DNA of 20,376 bases from Rhizophlyctis rosea (lineage: Eukaryota > Chytridiomycota > Chytridiomycetes > Rhizophlyctidales > Rhizophlyctidaceae). Below are positions 8,299 through 18,513 of the stretch, in pieces (positions within the stretch are counted from its first letter, which is position 1; the number at the start of each line of letters is the position of its first letter). The position numbers were made by a program, and so were the translations under genes. The notes under the pieces were generated by a model. That model was not told where the DNA came from. It saw only the letters and a list, made by a program, of their open reading frames with translations, and searched no databases. The stretch is from contig JADGJC010000429.1 of assembly GCA_027596075.1 (NCBI GenBank), positions 7,870-28,245 on the forward strand. The letters are read 5' to 3'.

Positions 8299-9657
8299 AT
8301 GCTCGTCCTTCCGGTTGAACTCATCAACCAAATCCTCGTCTACCTGCCCGCGACCCTTGCCTTCCCCATCGGTCTTATTCTTGCCGTGAAGTACCACGAC
8401 ACTTACACCCGCGACAAAGCCCTTGCCGTCCTCCCTTCCACCACCCTGAATGCTGCTTCCAGAAAGGGCCAAATAGACCTCCTAGACTGGTGGCTCAGCT
8501 GGAAAGCAAAGAAACCCCGCCGAGTCCTGAAGAACTACAAGGCCGCTATGGATCTGGCTAGCGCCCACGGTCATATCAGCGTCCTGGACTGGTGGAAAGC
8601 CAGCGGATTGCCCTTGAAATACTCTTACAAGGCGCTAGAGGAAGCAAGCAAGAACGGACACATAGCCGTTCTGGAGTGGTGGCATAAGAGCGGCCTACCT
8701 CTCAAATACGGTGAAAGGGCATTGAAAGAGGCCAGTGCTCACGGACACCTCACGGTCTTGCAATGGTGGCGTGCGAGTGGGCTACAGCTCAAGTATGACT
8801 GGCTCGCGATGGATCAGGCCAGCAAGAATGGTCTCATTCCAATCCTGCAGTGGTGGAATGAAACTGGGCTATGGTTACAATATTCCCGACACGCTCTTCA
8901 GTATGCTAGTGGTATGGGGCGGATCGATGTCTTGACTTGGTGGAAGGAGAGTGGGCTGCAGGACCAACCGGCATGGCAGACCTGTTTAGACGTTGCGGTT
9001 TCCAGTGGACGAATCCCTGTGCTAGAGTGGTGGAAACGGAATTTCGGGACTTCCAAGGTAGATGTGGTGCAGGCTAGTGCATACGGTTACGTTCATGTGC
9101 TGGAATGGTGTAAAGCAAACGGGATGGCGTTACGCTACACGGAGGCAGCAATGGATTCGGCTAGCAGGGAGGGACATGTGGATGTTTTGAATTGGTGGAA
9201 GGAATCGGGATTGAAGGTGCTTTATACGGAATGGGCTTTAGATCACGCTAGCCAGCAGGGACGGATTGATGTATTGGAGTGGTGGAAGGCGAGCGGGTTG
9301 CCGTTGAAATGGACGCATTTTGCTCTTGATTGGGCAAGTTCCAAGAATCAGACGGGTGTGCTGCAGTGGTGGAAAGATAGTGGGCTTGAGCTTCGGTATT
9401 CGGACCTTGCGATGGATTTTGCTAGTGAACGTGGGTGGCTGCGCACGTTGGAATGGTGGCGGAGGAGTGGGTTGCCTTTGCGGTATACGCGGAGGGCCAT
9501 GGTTGGGGCGAGTAAGAAAGAGTATTTGGATGTGTTGGACTGGTGGCAAGAGAGCGGGTTGGAACTGAAATGGACCCCCAAGGCATATCGGCAGGGTGAG
9601 GTTTTCGAGTGGTGGATGAAGAGTGGGCTTTTGCGGGGCAATCCGGTCCCCAGGTAG
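8299..9657 (+). CDS. Ankyrin-like WW-repeat protein with F-box-like N-terminus
   Basis: An intact, intronless 452-residue protein. Residues about 4-35 (LPVELINQILVYLPA...) resemble the start of an F-box, which would recruit a substrate adaptor to a Skp1-Cul1 ubiquitin ligase; this is inference. Residues about 49-447 are a solenoid of some 14 repeats, mostly 29 residues long, with consensus A(L/M)..AS..GHI.VL.WWK.SGL.L.Y. The GHI.VL core is the ankyrin helix pair; the conserved Trp-Trp and SGL.LKY replace the usual ankyrin hairpin, and the unit is shorter than the standard 33. Repeat 7 (near residue 235) and the last one are degenerate. Ankyrin-type solenoids bind proteins, so the repeats are probably the target-binding face. 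The start at 8299 has the context GAAAATG and is the first ATG of the frame. The gene heads an all-plus-strand block that includes two F-box-like paralogues. Its 3' flank carries TATATAATTGTG, a possible poly(A) region. Confidence 0.9.
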   Translation: MLVLPVELINQILVYLPATLAFPIGLILAVKYHDTYTRDKALAVLPSTTLNAASRKGQIDLLDWWLSWKAKKPRRVLKNYKAAMDLASAHGHISVLDWWKASGLPLKYSYKALEEASKNGHIAVLEWWHKSGLPLKYGERALKEASAHGHLTVLQWWRASGLQLKYDWLAMDQASKNGLIPILQWWNETGLWLQYSRHALQYASGMGRIDVLTWWKESGLQDQPAWQTCLDVAVSSGRIPVLEWWKRNFGTSKVDVVQASAYGYVHVLEWCKANGMALRYTEAAMDSASREGHVDVLNWWKESGLKVLYTEWALDHASQQGRIDVLEWWKASGLPLKWTHFALDWASSKNQTGVLQWWKDSGLELRYSDLAMDFASERGWLRTLEWWRRSGLPLRYTRRAMVGASKKEYLDVLDWWQESGLELKWTPKAYRQGEVFEWWMKSGLLRGNPVPR

Positions 9658-10462
9658 CTTGCTTTGTATATAATTGTGTAATGCAAGTAAGATCGTTTCT
9701 TTTTGTTATTTAACTTGGCTGGGGGGTGTTTATTTGAAAGTCGCAGGAGGATCTTCGGTGGGAAATGATGCAAGATTCATATCAATTGCCCTCGGGAAAT
9801 ATTGGCACTAGCACTACCCAGTCAAGACCGTTTTTTTAAAAGACAAAGAACGATCAACTTCATCACAATGACCTACGCCGACAACATCGGAAGTGGTCAA
9901 AGATCACTTTGTAATATCAAAAGGCATGGCCGACTATAGTCACAAGAACCGACAACTTGTTTTTAAAAGCTTGTTGATTCGAACGACGACTGTCCTTGAT
10001 GCCGCTGGATCATGTTGGAATGTTCTACTGCGCAAAATATCTTTCGGGTGGTGGCGCTGGATATTAAAAGTACTGAGTCATGGTTATACAGTCTGCCATA
10101 CAATTTGGAGACCGTCAGTCTCGTAGACTTCGTTGTTCGGTCGGAGTGGGAGTCAAGACCCTGTGAACCCTGACCGTTACATCACGTGCCATCGTTTGCG
10201 CACCAGTGCCCCGGGCCCCGGCCCCCAAACCTGCCTGTGACACCCTTTCTGTCTTTCTTTCCCATTCAAGTTCATCTTCCCACGATCGGCCATCCTCCCA
10301 TCTACTTGCAGAACGCGTACTTATATCTCCAAGCATAGTACAGCTAGGTAGGTGGGTGGGTGGAAATGTCGTGCTGCAAAGCTGTGCAACTCCATGCTCA
10401 CGATTTTTGGACCTACCAACCTTTTAGGAAGAATCACCAAGGATCCCGTATCATCCAACGCC
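9658..10462. other. Intergenic stretch, no supported gene
   Basis: About 800 bp between the WW-repeat gene and the F-box-like gene. Short open frames on both strands have no domain or coding bias. An AT-rich ACTTATATCTCC at about 10318-10329 could serve as a TATA-like element for the gene starting at 10463. Nothing else stands out. Confidence 0.5.
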
Positions 10463-11850
10463 ATGCAAAGCAACACCAACCCGCACCAAGTGAACGCTGT
10501 CACTTGCCATATCACCTCTCTCCCGGAACACGTTCTCTTTGCCATAGTCGAGTTCATCCAACCACCCGGCTACTATGTGAATCGGATTCCAGATGGGGTT
10601 TTCCTGACTGCTGAAGAGGACGGTAAACCCCGTCCGGCTCTCGATCGTCGTCCTCCTTATGAGATACTCCTTGCTCAGGCAAGACGGGGCTATTGAAAGG
10701 ACATCGGTCAAAAAGTAACCCGCGTGTCCTGCTCCAGGTTTGCAAAACATTCCGGGCCGCAGCGTTCCGCTTGCGAGAGGGCAACTGCCTTGATGTTCAG
10801 CAATACACTCCCCGGTTCCCAAGGAGCCGAATGGGTGAAGCATATGAGATATTCCTCCGTGACCCTCTGCGAGTTGCATCTGTGCGCACACTCGAGCTCG
10901 ACAACGCCACCGACCTCACGCCTTTAATCCCTCTTGATTTGACCAGAATACTGCACTTCAAGTGTTTCCACCGTTCTCAATTCGACCTGCTAAGGCAATA
11001 TCACGGGGCAGCCGCCGCGTTTGTGAATGCAGCAAATTCGAACGGGCCATTGCGCTTGCAAACGCTCACGATGGACATCACCAACGTTCCTCTTTCGTCC
11101 ACATTCATTCAATTCCTCAGCATTCTCCAACACGCTCCTCTCAAACAATTCACCTTCTTCCTTGCTCACACCCACGGAGACGCATCCGCTAGTCGTGTAG
11201 TATTTCCACCCGATATAGTCTTCAATTCGTTGCGATCTTTCGACACGACCGACAATGTCATATTCACAAATTATGCAGCGGTGTTGCCCAACTTAGAAAA
11301 GATTTTCATCCTGCATGTTCCCAACCCGGACGTCGACACACGAGTATTTCCATCCTTGAGAACCCTGACTCAGCCTACATTGCGCCATTTTATGTGGGCT
11401 GGTCGCCACTGGGAAGAAATTCTTTTCACGCTGTCAGCCGCCACCCTCGAATCCCTGACCCACCTCCGCATCATGTGCCCTGACGAGTGCAATGAACCAC
11501 GCCTCGAGCGATTTGCAGGAGCTTTGTCAGGCTTGCGCAATCTCACCAACTTTGGTTTCAGCACATTCACTCGTCCCGGTCTCCCATCATTTGTGGTCAG
11601 TTGTCCGAAAATGGTTTGGCTGCTGTCCTGCATTCGGAGCAGCAAACTACGTACGTTGCGCTTCGACGTGATCGAATGGAATTACGACCAAGTGCATGGG
11701 GCATTGAAGGAGCGGCCGGGGTTGAAGGACGTACAGTTTTATGTGAATAATGCGTCAGGGGAGCCGGATTTTGTGGAAACGGTGAAGGCTGATGAGAAGA
11801 AATTGCTGGATGAACTGAAGCTTACAAAGCTGCAGGTTACCGTCCTTTAA
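10463..11850 (+). CDS. F-box-like protein with leucine-rich C-terminal region
   Basis: Exon 1 is 10463-10678 and exon 2 is 10738-11850, joined in phase 0, giving 442 residues. The 59-nt intron is GC-AG: CAG|GCAAGA ... CTCCAG|GT. The splice is supported by the damaged paralogue at 12402, which has a GT-AG intron at the same codon (LLAQ|VCK versus LLAQ|ICK). The start was chosen because both genes begin there with Met-Gln. Residues about 17-33 (ITSLPEHVLFAIVEFIQ) plus VCKTFRAAAF after the intron match the usual F-box layout. The rest has loose LxxL and LxxLxxL spacing such as LRTLTQPTLRHF and LRNLTNFGF, suggesting an irregular leucine-rich-repeat domain. Likely role (inferred): substrate adaptor of an SCF-type ubiquitin ligase. 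The C-terminus is intact (TKLQVTVL). Other possibility: one of the orphan fungal F-box-like proteins with no ligase role. Confidence 0.85.
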
Positions 11851-12401
11851 GCTAGGCTGTGGTTCATTTAGGAGAAGGGAATAAGCACCGCATGATTAGC
11901 AGAGGTTGCTCTTGTGTTGTATTAGTAGCTGTTCATGTCTTTATGCAGTTTATACAATAGGTACAGCTGTGAAAACTGAACGGCTCGGCGGAGTCACATT
12001 GCGTGATAAAGACTGAGATGCTAAGTGGGGCGCTGGTGGTGTTATGAGATATTGAATTTCATAACACAGTTCAAGGATCCAAGGGACGGGCCCTAAAATG
12101 GCAATGACTGGAAGAATGTACGCAACCGCACAGGACATCTTCTCCCAGCTGCCATCTCCAAACAATAAGACGTCCAGCGCGATCTTGATCAGACAGGATG
12201 CTCAGCCCTTCATCTAGATTGCCCATCATCACCCTCAAGTCTGTCAATCCGCCCCCCACGTGCACCACCAATTTCCCGCCGTTGACGAACTTTGACCACT
12301 CGCGAGCACTTTATCCAGATCCAAAGTGGATCAACCATCTTATCCTGTCAGGCTATATCCATGCATCCAGGCAATACCTCTTTGTCATTCCCCTGTGCAA
12401 C
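11851..12401. other. Intergenic stretch between the F-box-like paralogues
   Basis: 550 bp with no supported gene. The frame of the downstream pseudogene stays open back to an ATG at 12198, but the paralogue's start aligns with 12402. I saw no clear similarity to the upstream region of the 10463 gene, so the duplication apparently did not keep its promoter, or it has diverged. Confidence 0.5.
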
Positions 12402-13788
12402 ATGCAAACCGACAAAATCGTCCATCTGGTTGAGGCTGTTGATATCACCTCACTCCCTGAAGACCTTCTTCTTGCCATATTGCAATGCATACAACCGGAC
12501 GACGGGGAGCTTGCCGTTCTTCCAGAAGGAGTCTACCTACCTGTTGCCAAGCGGGCACCACCGCGTCCAAATGTCGGCACAGCACTTTTAGGATTCACAT
12601 TATATATTGGGGTTCCATACGAGTCACTCCTTGCGCAAGTAAGCCTTTGGCTGCAGCTGATTGAGTATGAGTGGAACACCTGTAGATCTGTTCCTTATAT
12701 GAGTGTCGTAGATTTGCAAACTGTTCAAACCGACAGCCTTTCGTTTGCGCCGAGGCCACTGTCTGAACTTCTCCTCATACACGCCATCAACGAAATGGCT
12801 CAAGTTCCGAGGAGCGTATGGTTTATTCCTCTGTGACCCGCTGCGGAAGGCGTTGGTGCGAACCCTCCATATCGACACGGTCACCGGATATGAGCCTCTA
12901 ACGGTTTTAGACCTGACCAAGTTACAGCACTTCGCGTTTATGGATTGGAGAGCAGAGCCAAACGATTTCGATCAGGCTCATATTGACACCCCAATTCGAT
13001 CAGTTCTTCCATGTCTTGCATGATGCTCCGCTCAATACCTTAGAATGTTATATAGAACTTACGGCGAGAACCTTCCGAGTAGGCAGATGGTCGTTCCCAC
13101 CTTTTTGGTATTAAAATTTTGAGACGCTACGTATCAGTAGCAATGTCATTTTCCCAGATCTAGCAAGCGCAATGCCTAGTTTAGAAAAGATAGATATCAT
13201 ACACAATTCTGGAACCTCCGACTCCCTCAGCACCTCTCATAACAACGCGCTTAACAACCTCTCTAGCAACTTCCCACCATCTTCTTTAAGATCTCTGACC
13301 ATACCTACCCTGATTCACTTTGCTAGGACGGGTCAATTCTGGGAGGAGGGCTTCCATGCAATCCCCATCTCCACCCTTGTTACTCTCACAACCGTTAGAA
13401 CCGATTACCTGGATTATCTTAGCGACGCACGTCTCGACCGCTTTGCAATAGCCCTATCGCACATGCGTAGCTTGACCTCGTTGTACTTCAACACAACGCA
13501 TGTTGGCGGGGAAGCGACAGCGGCCAAGTGCAAGAAGATGGGGTGGGTGCTATCTTGCATTCGAAGCGGTGTATTGGGGAAGCATTATATTGTTGTTGAA
13601 GATTGGGATTTTGCCGAGGTACGGGCTGCGTTGGCAGGCTTCCGGCGCTGGAGGAGGTGGGTATCTTGGTGGAGGGCAGGTTCGGGAAGTATCACCTTGC
13701 GGACGAGATATTGAGCGCCGATGAGGAGAGATTGCGGGATGAATGTAGGCTACGTCGGGTGAAACTCTCTCAGTACCAGTGGCCATAA
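12402..13788 (+). pseudogene. Decayed tandem paralogue of the F-box-like gene
   Basis: It aligns along its whole length with the protein encoded at 10463-11850. Exon 1 (12402-12638) and exon 2 (from 12712) are joined by a 73-nt GTAAGC...TAG intron at the same codon as in the intact copy. Lesions seen: (1) near 12970-12985 about 30 codons present in the intact copy are missing and the frame shifts by one, so the original frame stops at TGA 13021-13023; (2) an in-frame TAA at 13112-13114 in the shifted frame; (3) a second frameshift near 13635, after which the frame matching the intact C-terminus runs to TAA 13786-13788. Matching blocks include SLPEDLLLAILQCIQP, PSLEKIDIIHNSG, LDRFAIALSHMRSLTSLYF and KKMGWVLSCIRSG. 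Open frames 12402-13023 (spliced) and 13172-13714 may be annotated elsewhere as separate genes; I read them as pieces of one dead gene. Confidence 0.75.
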
Positions 13789-14388
13789 ATGCGGTGAAGA
13801 GAAACGGTAATAATCACGATGTAGAACTTGAGTATTCATGTACAGTAATCATGTAACATCATACCACACAGTTTACAACACCGGAGACTTCGAAGTGTGA
13901 GCACGATGTGTGGGTAGGATCGGTAAAATATATCGGACTCGCGGAGAGCTTGCCCACCGAGTAAATGCGGGCAGGATAGGTCATGTAGCGTTGCACAAGT
14001 GACATTTGGTGGATGTGATCCAGTATGCACTTCTTGTTCAGTCGCTGCATACCTACCTACCGGTATCGTAATGCGACTGACTCTACCAACCCACTTTTGA
14101 CGACATAAGTATATATGCTGTTCACCATCATTTCTCCTGCCACCCGTCTTGAATTTCCTGCGGCCCAGTGTTTATCTGGCCACAAAATTTGTAAACATTG
14201 AGAAGAGCGACATAGCGGTGAATGTTGTCGGCTCTGTCAGACTTTGGAATCTAGGTACATTTATCCCCATCACCTCCCGGGACAAAATTTTTCGCTAGCC
14301 GGTTGTCTTCATAGAGGCACGTATCTTTTCACAAACGATCTTCTTCAATCGCTTCCGGCCCGCACTCCACAGTCCATAGTTCTCAACG
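13789..14388. other. Intergenic stretch upstream of the DUF6604-type gene
   Basis: 600 bp with no supported gene. A TATATATG motif at 14110-14117 lies 272 bp before the next start codon and could be a TATA box with a long 5' UTR. Short minus-strand frames at 13836-14050 show no features. Confidence 0.5.
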
Positions 14389-17105
14389 ATGGTCAAACTT
14401 CCACCCTCCCTGTACGACGACTTTCGACAGTACAAAACCGAAACGAAGCGTCTCATTAATTGGATCGTCCACACTGCTGAAGCCTTGGGGTGTGATGTAA
14501 ATGAAACCGTCCGCATGAACGAACCGGTAGCTCCCAAAGTCGGAACAAAGAAGGATCGAAGAAAGAGTAAATCCGGTACCACTCCTCCGAGCAGCTCAGT
14601 TCAGACAACGTCCTCGGAATGCACCATCACCGTTGAACGGCTTCTCAGTTTGACCACCGAAATTTCCTTACGTGGCCCAAGACAATCACCACCTCTGACA
14701 GTGCCGACCTTTGTGATAGATGTGGCCAAAAGCGCCATCAGAATTCGGACGGCATGTATGGAATGGTTTGTGGAGTCTGGTGAGGGGAAAGGCAGGGATA
14801 GGGAGGCAAAAGCAATGCGTACCGCTGATGTTGGGCACTGGAAATTTATACAAGTGCTGAAACAGATAGTCAACCTTTTGCAGCCAATCAGGCAGCATGG
14901 GTCAAATATTGGGGGCAAAAATAATGATGTTGCGGGAAGACAGGGGACTGCTGAAAGTGTAGCTTCCGAAAACCCCTATACGGTTCTGGATGCTGATGAT
15001 CTTCCGGATGATGACCAAGACATGGACGAACTACCTCCCGCCACCGAAACAACCCCTCCACCTGTTTCCAAACCGTCCGTGGACTACCGAATTCAGGAGG
15101 ACGATACCCTCATGCTTCAGTTGTACAGTGTCATCCAAGACATGAACATCATCCGGAAATACCTGCAAAACCTCTGGAAGCAATACAAAGTCCAGGAAGT
15201 GGATCTGATCACGGCGTCCCTTGTCACATCCACCGCATTCGACATTGTCCGCACCATGCAAGAAGAGTTGCGCCTATCCAAAGCATCTCTGAAGGATTGG
15301 AGATCGATCGCTATGGAAAGTGCATGCTATCAGAGTGTGGAGAACATGATCGTAAGCCTGCTGCGTGAGGACCCTTTCTCATCTGAGTTGGCCAAGGCTC
15401 TGTTTGTTTCAGTCTACAAGACGGTCAACTCTTTCAAGGACGACGTCTCCCTCCGCCCTCCAATGGCTAATTGCCCGGATCCCGAAATCTACCAACGCCC
15501 GCCCCCTTTCCATACACCTCCCACCTCGGAAGAAGACGAAGACGACCAAATGGACGTTCTCTTTCAACAGCTCATGACCGACTTCGTCCTCCTCTCCAGA
15601 TAACGCGACGACTTCCCTCTTAAAGAGGACATGGCGAAAGAGTTCCAATCCTTTGCCGAAACCGGAAGCCCCTCCCTCCTCCTCATCTTCATCATGCGCA
15701 TTTTCATCGACGTCAACACCATTCTCGGCAACGATGTTGAACGTGGCTACAGCGATCTCAAATTGCAAAGTCTGCGGTATCTTGTTGCTTGGAAACAATG
15801 GCAGGAAGTCGGGCCGCCGAGCGATCGAACAAGTCTCCACAGAGATTACAGCCTGATGGAAAACTTCGAACTTATCGTATCTCGGTTCATCATCGGTAAA
15901 GATGAAATCGGCCGATTGAAGCAGGGCCATTACGATCTTACTACCTACCCCAAACCGCATAACCTCCCAAAGTTCGCATTCATGAAGCGATGGCCGGTGA
16001 TCTGTGGGATATTGGCTTATCAAGGGCGACAGACTTTTTATATCTCTGGTCACAATCTTTCCAATGTTGGGGAAGCATCATCAACGCCGCGCATCTATAT
16101 CACACGCTCAAAACCGCCGGCTGCATTGGGGAAGGGGGTTGGAAAGATATGGAGTGGGTGTTGGGTGTTCAGGGACGGGAACGAGTCTTCCGTGGAAAGC
16201 TGCCAACCAACTTCCGTGAAGCTAACAACACATTAATGCTCCTCTATGGATTGGACGTCGCCAGCTTTGTTCCCCTTGATAAACGGCGGAAGGACAAGCA
16301 AGGCAACTACGTAATGGACCGGTTCAAGAAGAGACATTGGGTTCCGGATGTTAAATTTGAATTTGGGCTGCCGGTGACGGGGGCGTTCCGGAAGCGGGTG
16401 TGGGTAACGGATTTGACGGGGAAGCAACAGAATGGGGAGGCACATTGGGGGAGGATGCGGGCGGTGTTGGATGCTATTGCGTTGGCGGTATGAGATAGAG
16501 GTAGATTTGCAACGGGTGGGGTGAATGTGGATGGCAGTTTGAATGAATTGACGGGTGGACTGGTCGAGAAGTGGGGTGCGGTACCGGAGAGACTCAAAGC
16601 AGATTACTGCGCGGTATTGCAACGGTGGAATGGCAACAGAACTCCTCCCATCCAGTTCCTGAAAACCCTCCAACAAGCGCTCCAAATCGAACGTCCTTAT
16701 ATTTCCTTCAACTATCTCTCCCTTCACACCCGCTGTATCCGCCTCTGTGCCCCAATCTACCAAATCATCCAACCCGAGATTCAAAAGTATCCATGTAGCG
16801 ATCTAGGCGGAGCCCTATCTGCCTACAATTTGAAGGGAAGGGATAAGACACACGTCCCGCCTGCGCACATGTACGTTGTTTTGCTGGCGCTTTTAGTTGG
16901 GGAGGCGGAGTGTGTGCGGCGGTTGGAAGGGAAGGAGCGGAGAAGAGCGGTTGAGAACGATGATGTGGAGTTCAGGGATACGGTGACGATGAGCAGAGTT
17001 GCGGATGCCATTAGGGAGGTCATTGGGGGTGGAGATACGGAGGTGGTGGCATTGGCGCAATTGGTGGGAAAGGGTGTGGGGGTGAAGACGAGGAAGGAGC
17101 AGTAG
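14389..17105 (+). pseudogene. DUF6604-type protein gene broken by two stops and a frameshift
   Basis: The first 404 codons (14389-15603) start with SLYDDFRQYKTETKRLINWI, the pattern of the fungal DUF6604 domain (Tyr, YK..T, W(I/L), then a small-residue helix). A basic linker, an acidic Pro-rich region and further helices follow. At 15601-15603 an in-frame TAA interrupts the protein after FVLLSR. The same frame then continues (RDDFPLKEDMAKEFQSF...) with helices of the same character, including RIFIDVNTILGNDVERGYSD. Near 16066-16068 a one-base loss moves the coding into another frame (WGSIINAAHLYHTLKTAG). A TGA at 16491-16493 interrupts that frame, which then runs on to TAG 17103-17105. Without the lesions the protein would be about 905 residues, a plausible size for this family. 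Biochemical function of DUF6604 proteins is not known to me. Seen: stops, frame change, continued coding character. Inferred: pseudogene. Stop readthrough or assembly error are alternatives; a truncated 404-residue protein could still be made. Confidence 0.72.
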
Positions 17106-18213
17106 AGTTATAAGAAGGCCATGTGCATTGAAGTACTTTACTCAGTGGGAACATTTGGACCAGAAGAAAATGAGACGTTGGTTTTAGCGATCTGACGGAA
17201 TTCGAGGTGCGGGTAAGCTTGACCAGTTGGTTCACAGCCCATATTTGTGCAGGTAAGATCCAGTCACTGGCGCAAAGGTCAACTCACCACAGGAGAGGAT
17301 GCGAAAGCTTTGTGAGAACGGATTCTGGGCGAGTACATCAAGTATTGCACTACATACAAACGCCCCAATGACATTTGCAGTCCGACTGGATCTTTCTCAA
17401 TGAGCCCGCACTGCACCGTGCAGGGTCTGCTGCATTCTTGCACCCCGTCATTCTTCTATCCCGGTTTTTCAGTATGCCACTGATGCCACAACAGCCGCTG
17501 GGCCTGCTCCTGGCTCTACCTCCTGCAAAAGTGGCCAAGGCGGCACAGTCATGTATCCATTGAGTGAGGCTGAGTGAGCAAGTCTCAGGGGTTGGGCTTG
17601 GGCGCTGCAGGCTGAGTTGCTGCTCTGTTTGTAATGGCTTAGATGTTCCCCAATCCTGGATCAACACGCCGCAGAATCGGAGTTGGTTGTTGCTCTCACG
17701 GAGCCCAGATCGGAGCTGCGAAAAATGGATGTGGCTCGTGCGAAGCCTTGCGAATGTTATTGGAGATACAACTTGACAACTCCAAACCTCCTACGCCGTG
17801 GTTCGGATGGGATTGTGGAAGCACCACTCCTGGTTGACGGCGACAGGGTGGAATGCTATCACGGACCAACGGTAGGGAGAGTCTGTTGAGTGTTGTTGAA
17901 AAGGGAAAATAGAAAAGGGGTGAAGAAACGGTGGAGTGAGCCAAGGCGAACCGTGACTGCTTGACACCAAATGGACAGCACAGAAAATAGGCCCTGAAAG
18001 GCCAGGGGAGGCAAAGCAAGCCTCCCCATCAGCAAGGGCCCCAAGTCCCCCGCAGTTCACACAGGCAAGCGGGAGTGGGTTTGTAAGTTATGCATTTGCC
18101 AGGTATGGAGGTGGTTTGTGTGCGTGGCTTCCCTTCTCTGTGTGTTCAGGACAGCTTGTGCAACAGTGAGCCTTCCTATTCCCAAGCCGACGGCCAGTTT
18201 GTCCTATAATAGA
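17106..18213. other. Intergenic stretch, no supported gene
   Basis: 1.1 kb between the DUF6604-type gene and the promoter of the last gene. Overlapping open frames on both strands (longest 107 codons, minus 18019-17696) have no domain, splice signal or coding bias that I can defend. No RNA gene was recognised. Confidence 0.5.
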
Positions 18214-18217
18214 ACAG

Positions 18218-18225
18218 TATAAATA
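18218..18225 (+). promoter_or_regulatory. TATA box upstream of the 18514 gene
   Basis: TATAAATA, identical to the box before the 4669 gene, lies 289 bp upstream of the ATG at 18514. The distance implies a long 5' UTR, an unseen 5' intron, or a different transcription unit. Confidence 0.5.
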
Positions 18226-18513
18226 GTGGAGAGGCAAGCTGGAATTGGCGCGCCGCGTTCCAATTTTGTTGGCTTGTGTTAAAATCTTTATAGTCTGTCA
18301 CTGCTGATCTCTTGGATTGACTTCTCAACGTTCCAGGACCACGGACCTCATCCCAAAAGTTGACATTCGGCAAAACCGTTGGCAAACAAAGAGGTGGGAG
18401 CGGCATGGCCTTGAAGCCGACAATGTTACTTTTGGAACAGTATCTGACGGCAGGCGGATTACGCCGGATGTGGATGCAGACTTAATACCGAGCCGACCTC
18501 ATCCTTCAACACG

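Noticed and set aside
15409..16053. A long minus-strand frame (214 codons) opposite the DUF6604-type gene
   Set aside because: It is antisense to sequence that matches the DUF6604 protein pattern, and reads as a shadow of that gene.
16488..16537. A 50-nt GTATGA...GCAG intron that would remove the TGA at 16491
   Set aside because: Splicing there puts the next exon into a frame that hits a stop after two codons (TTT GAA TGA), so it does not rescue the protein.
17350..18060. Several 60-107 codon frames on both strands
   Set aside because: They overlap one another, lack domains and splice signals, and show no consistent coding bias.
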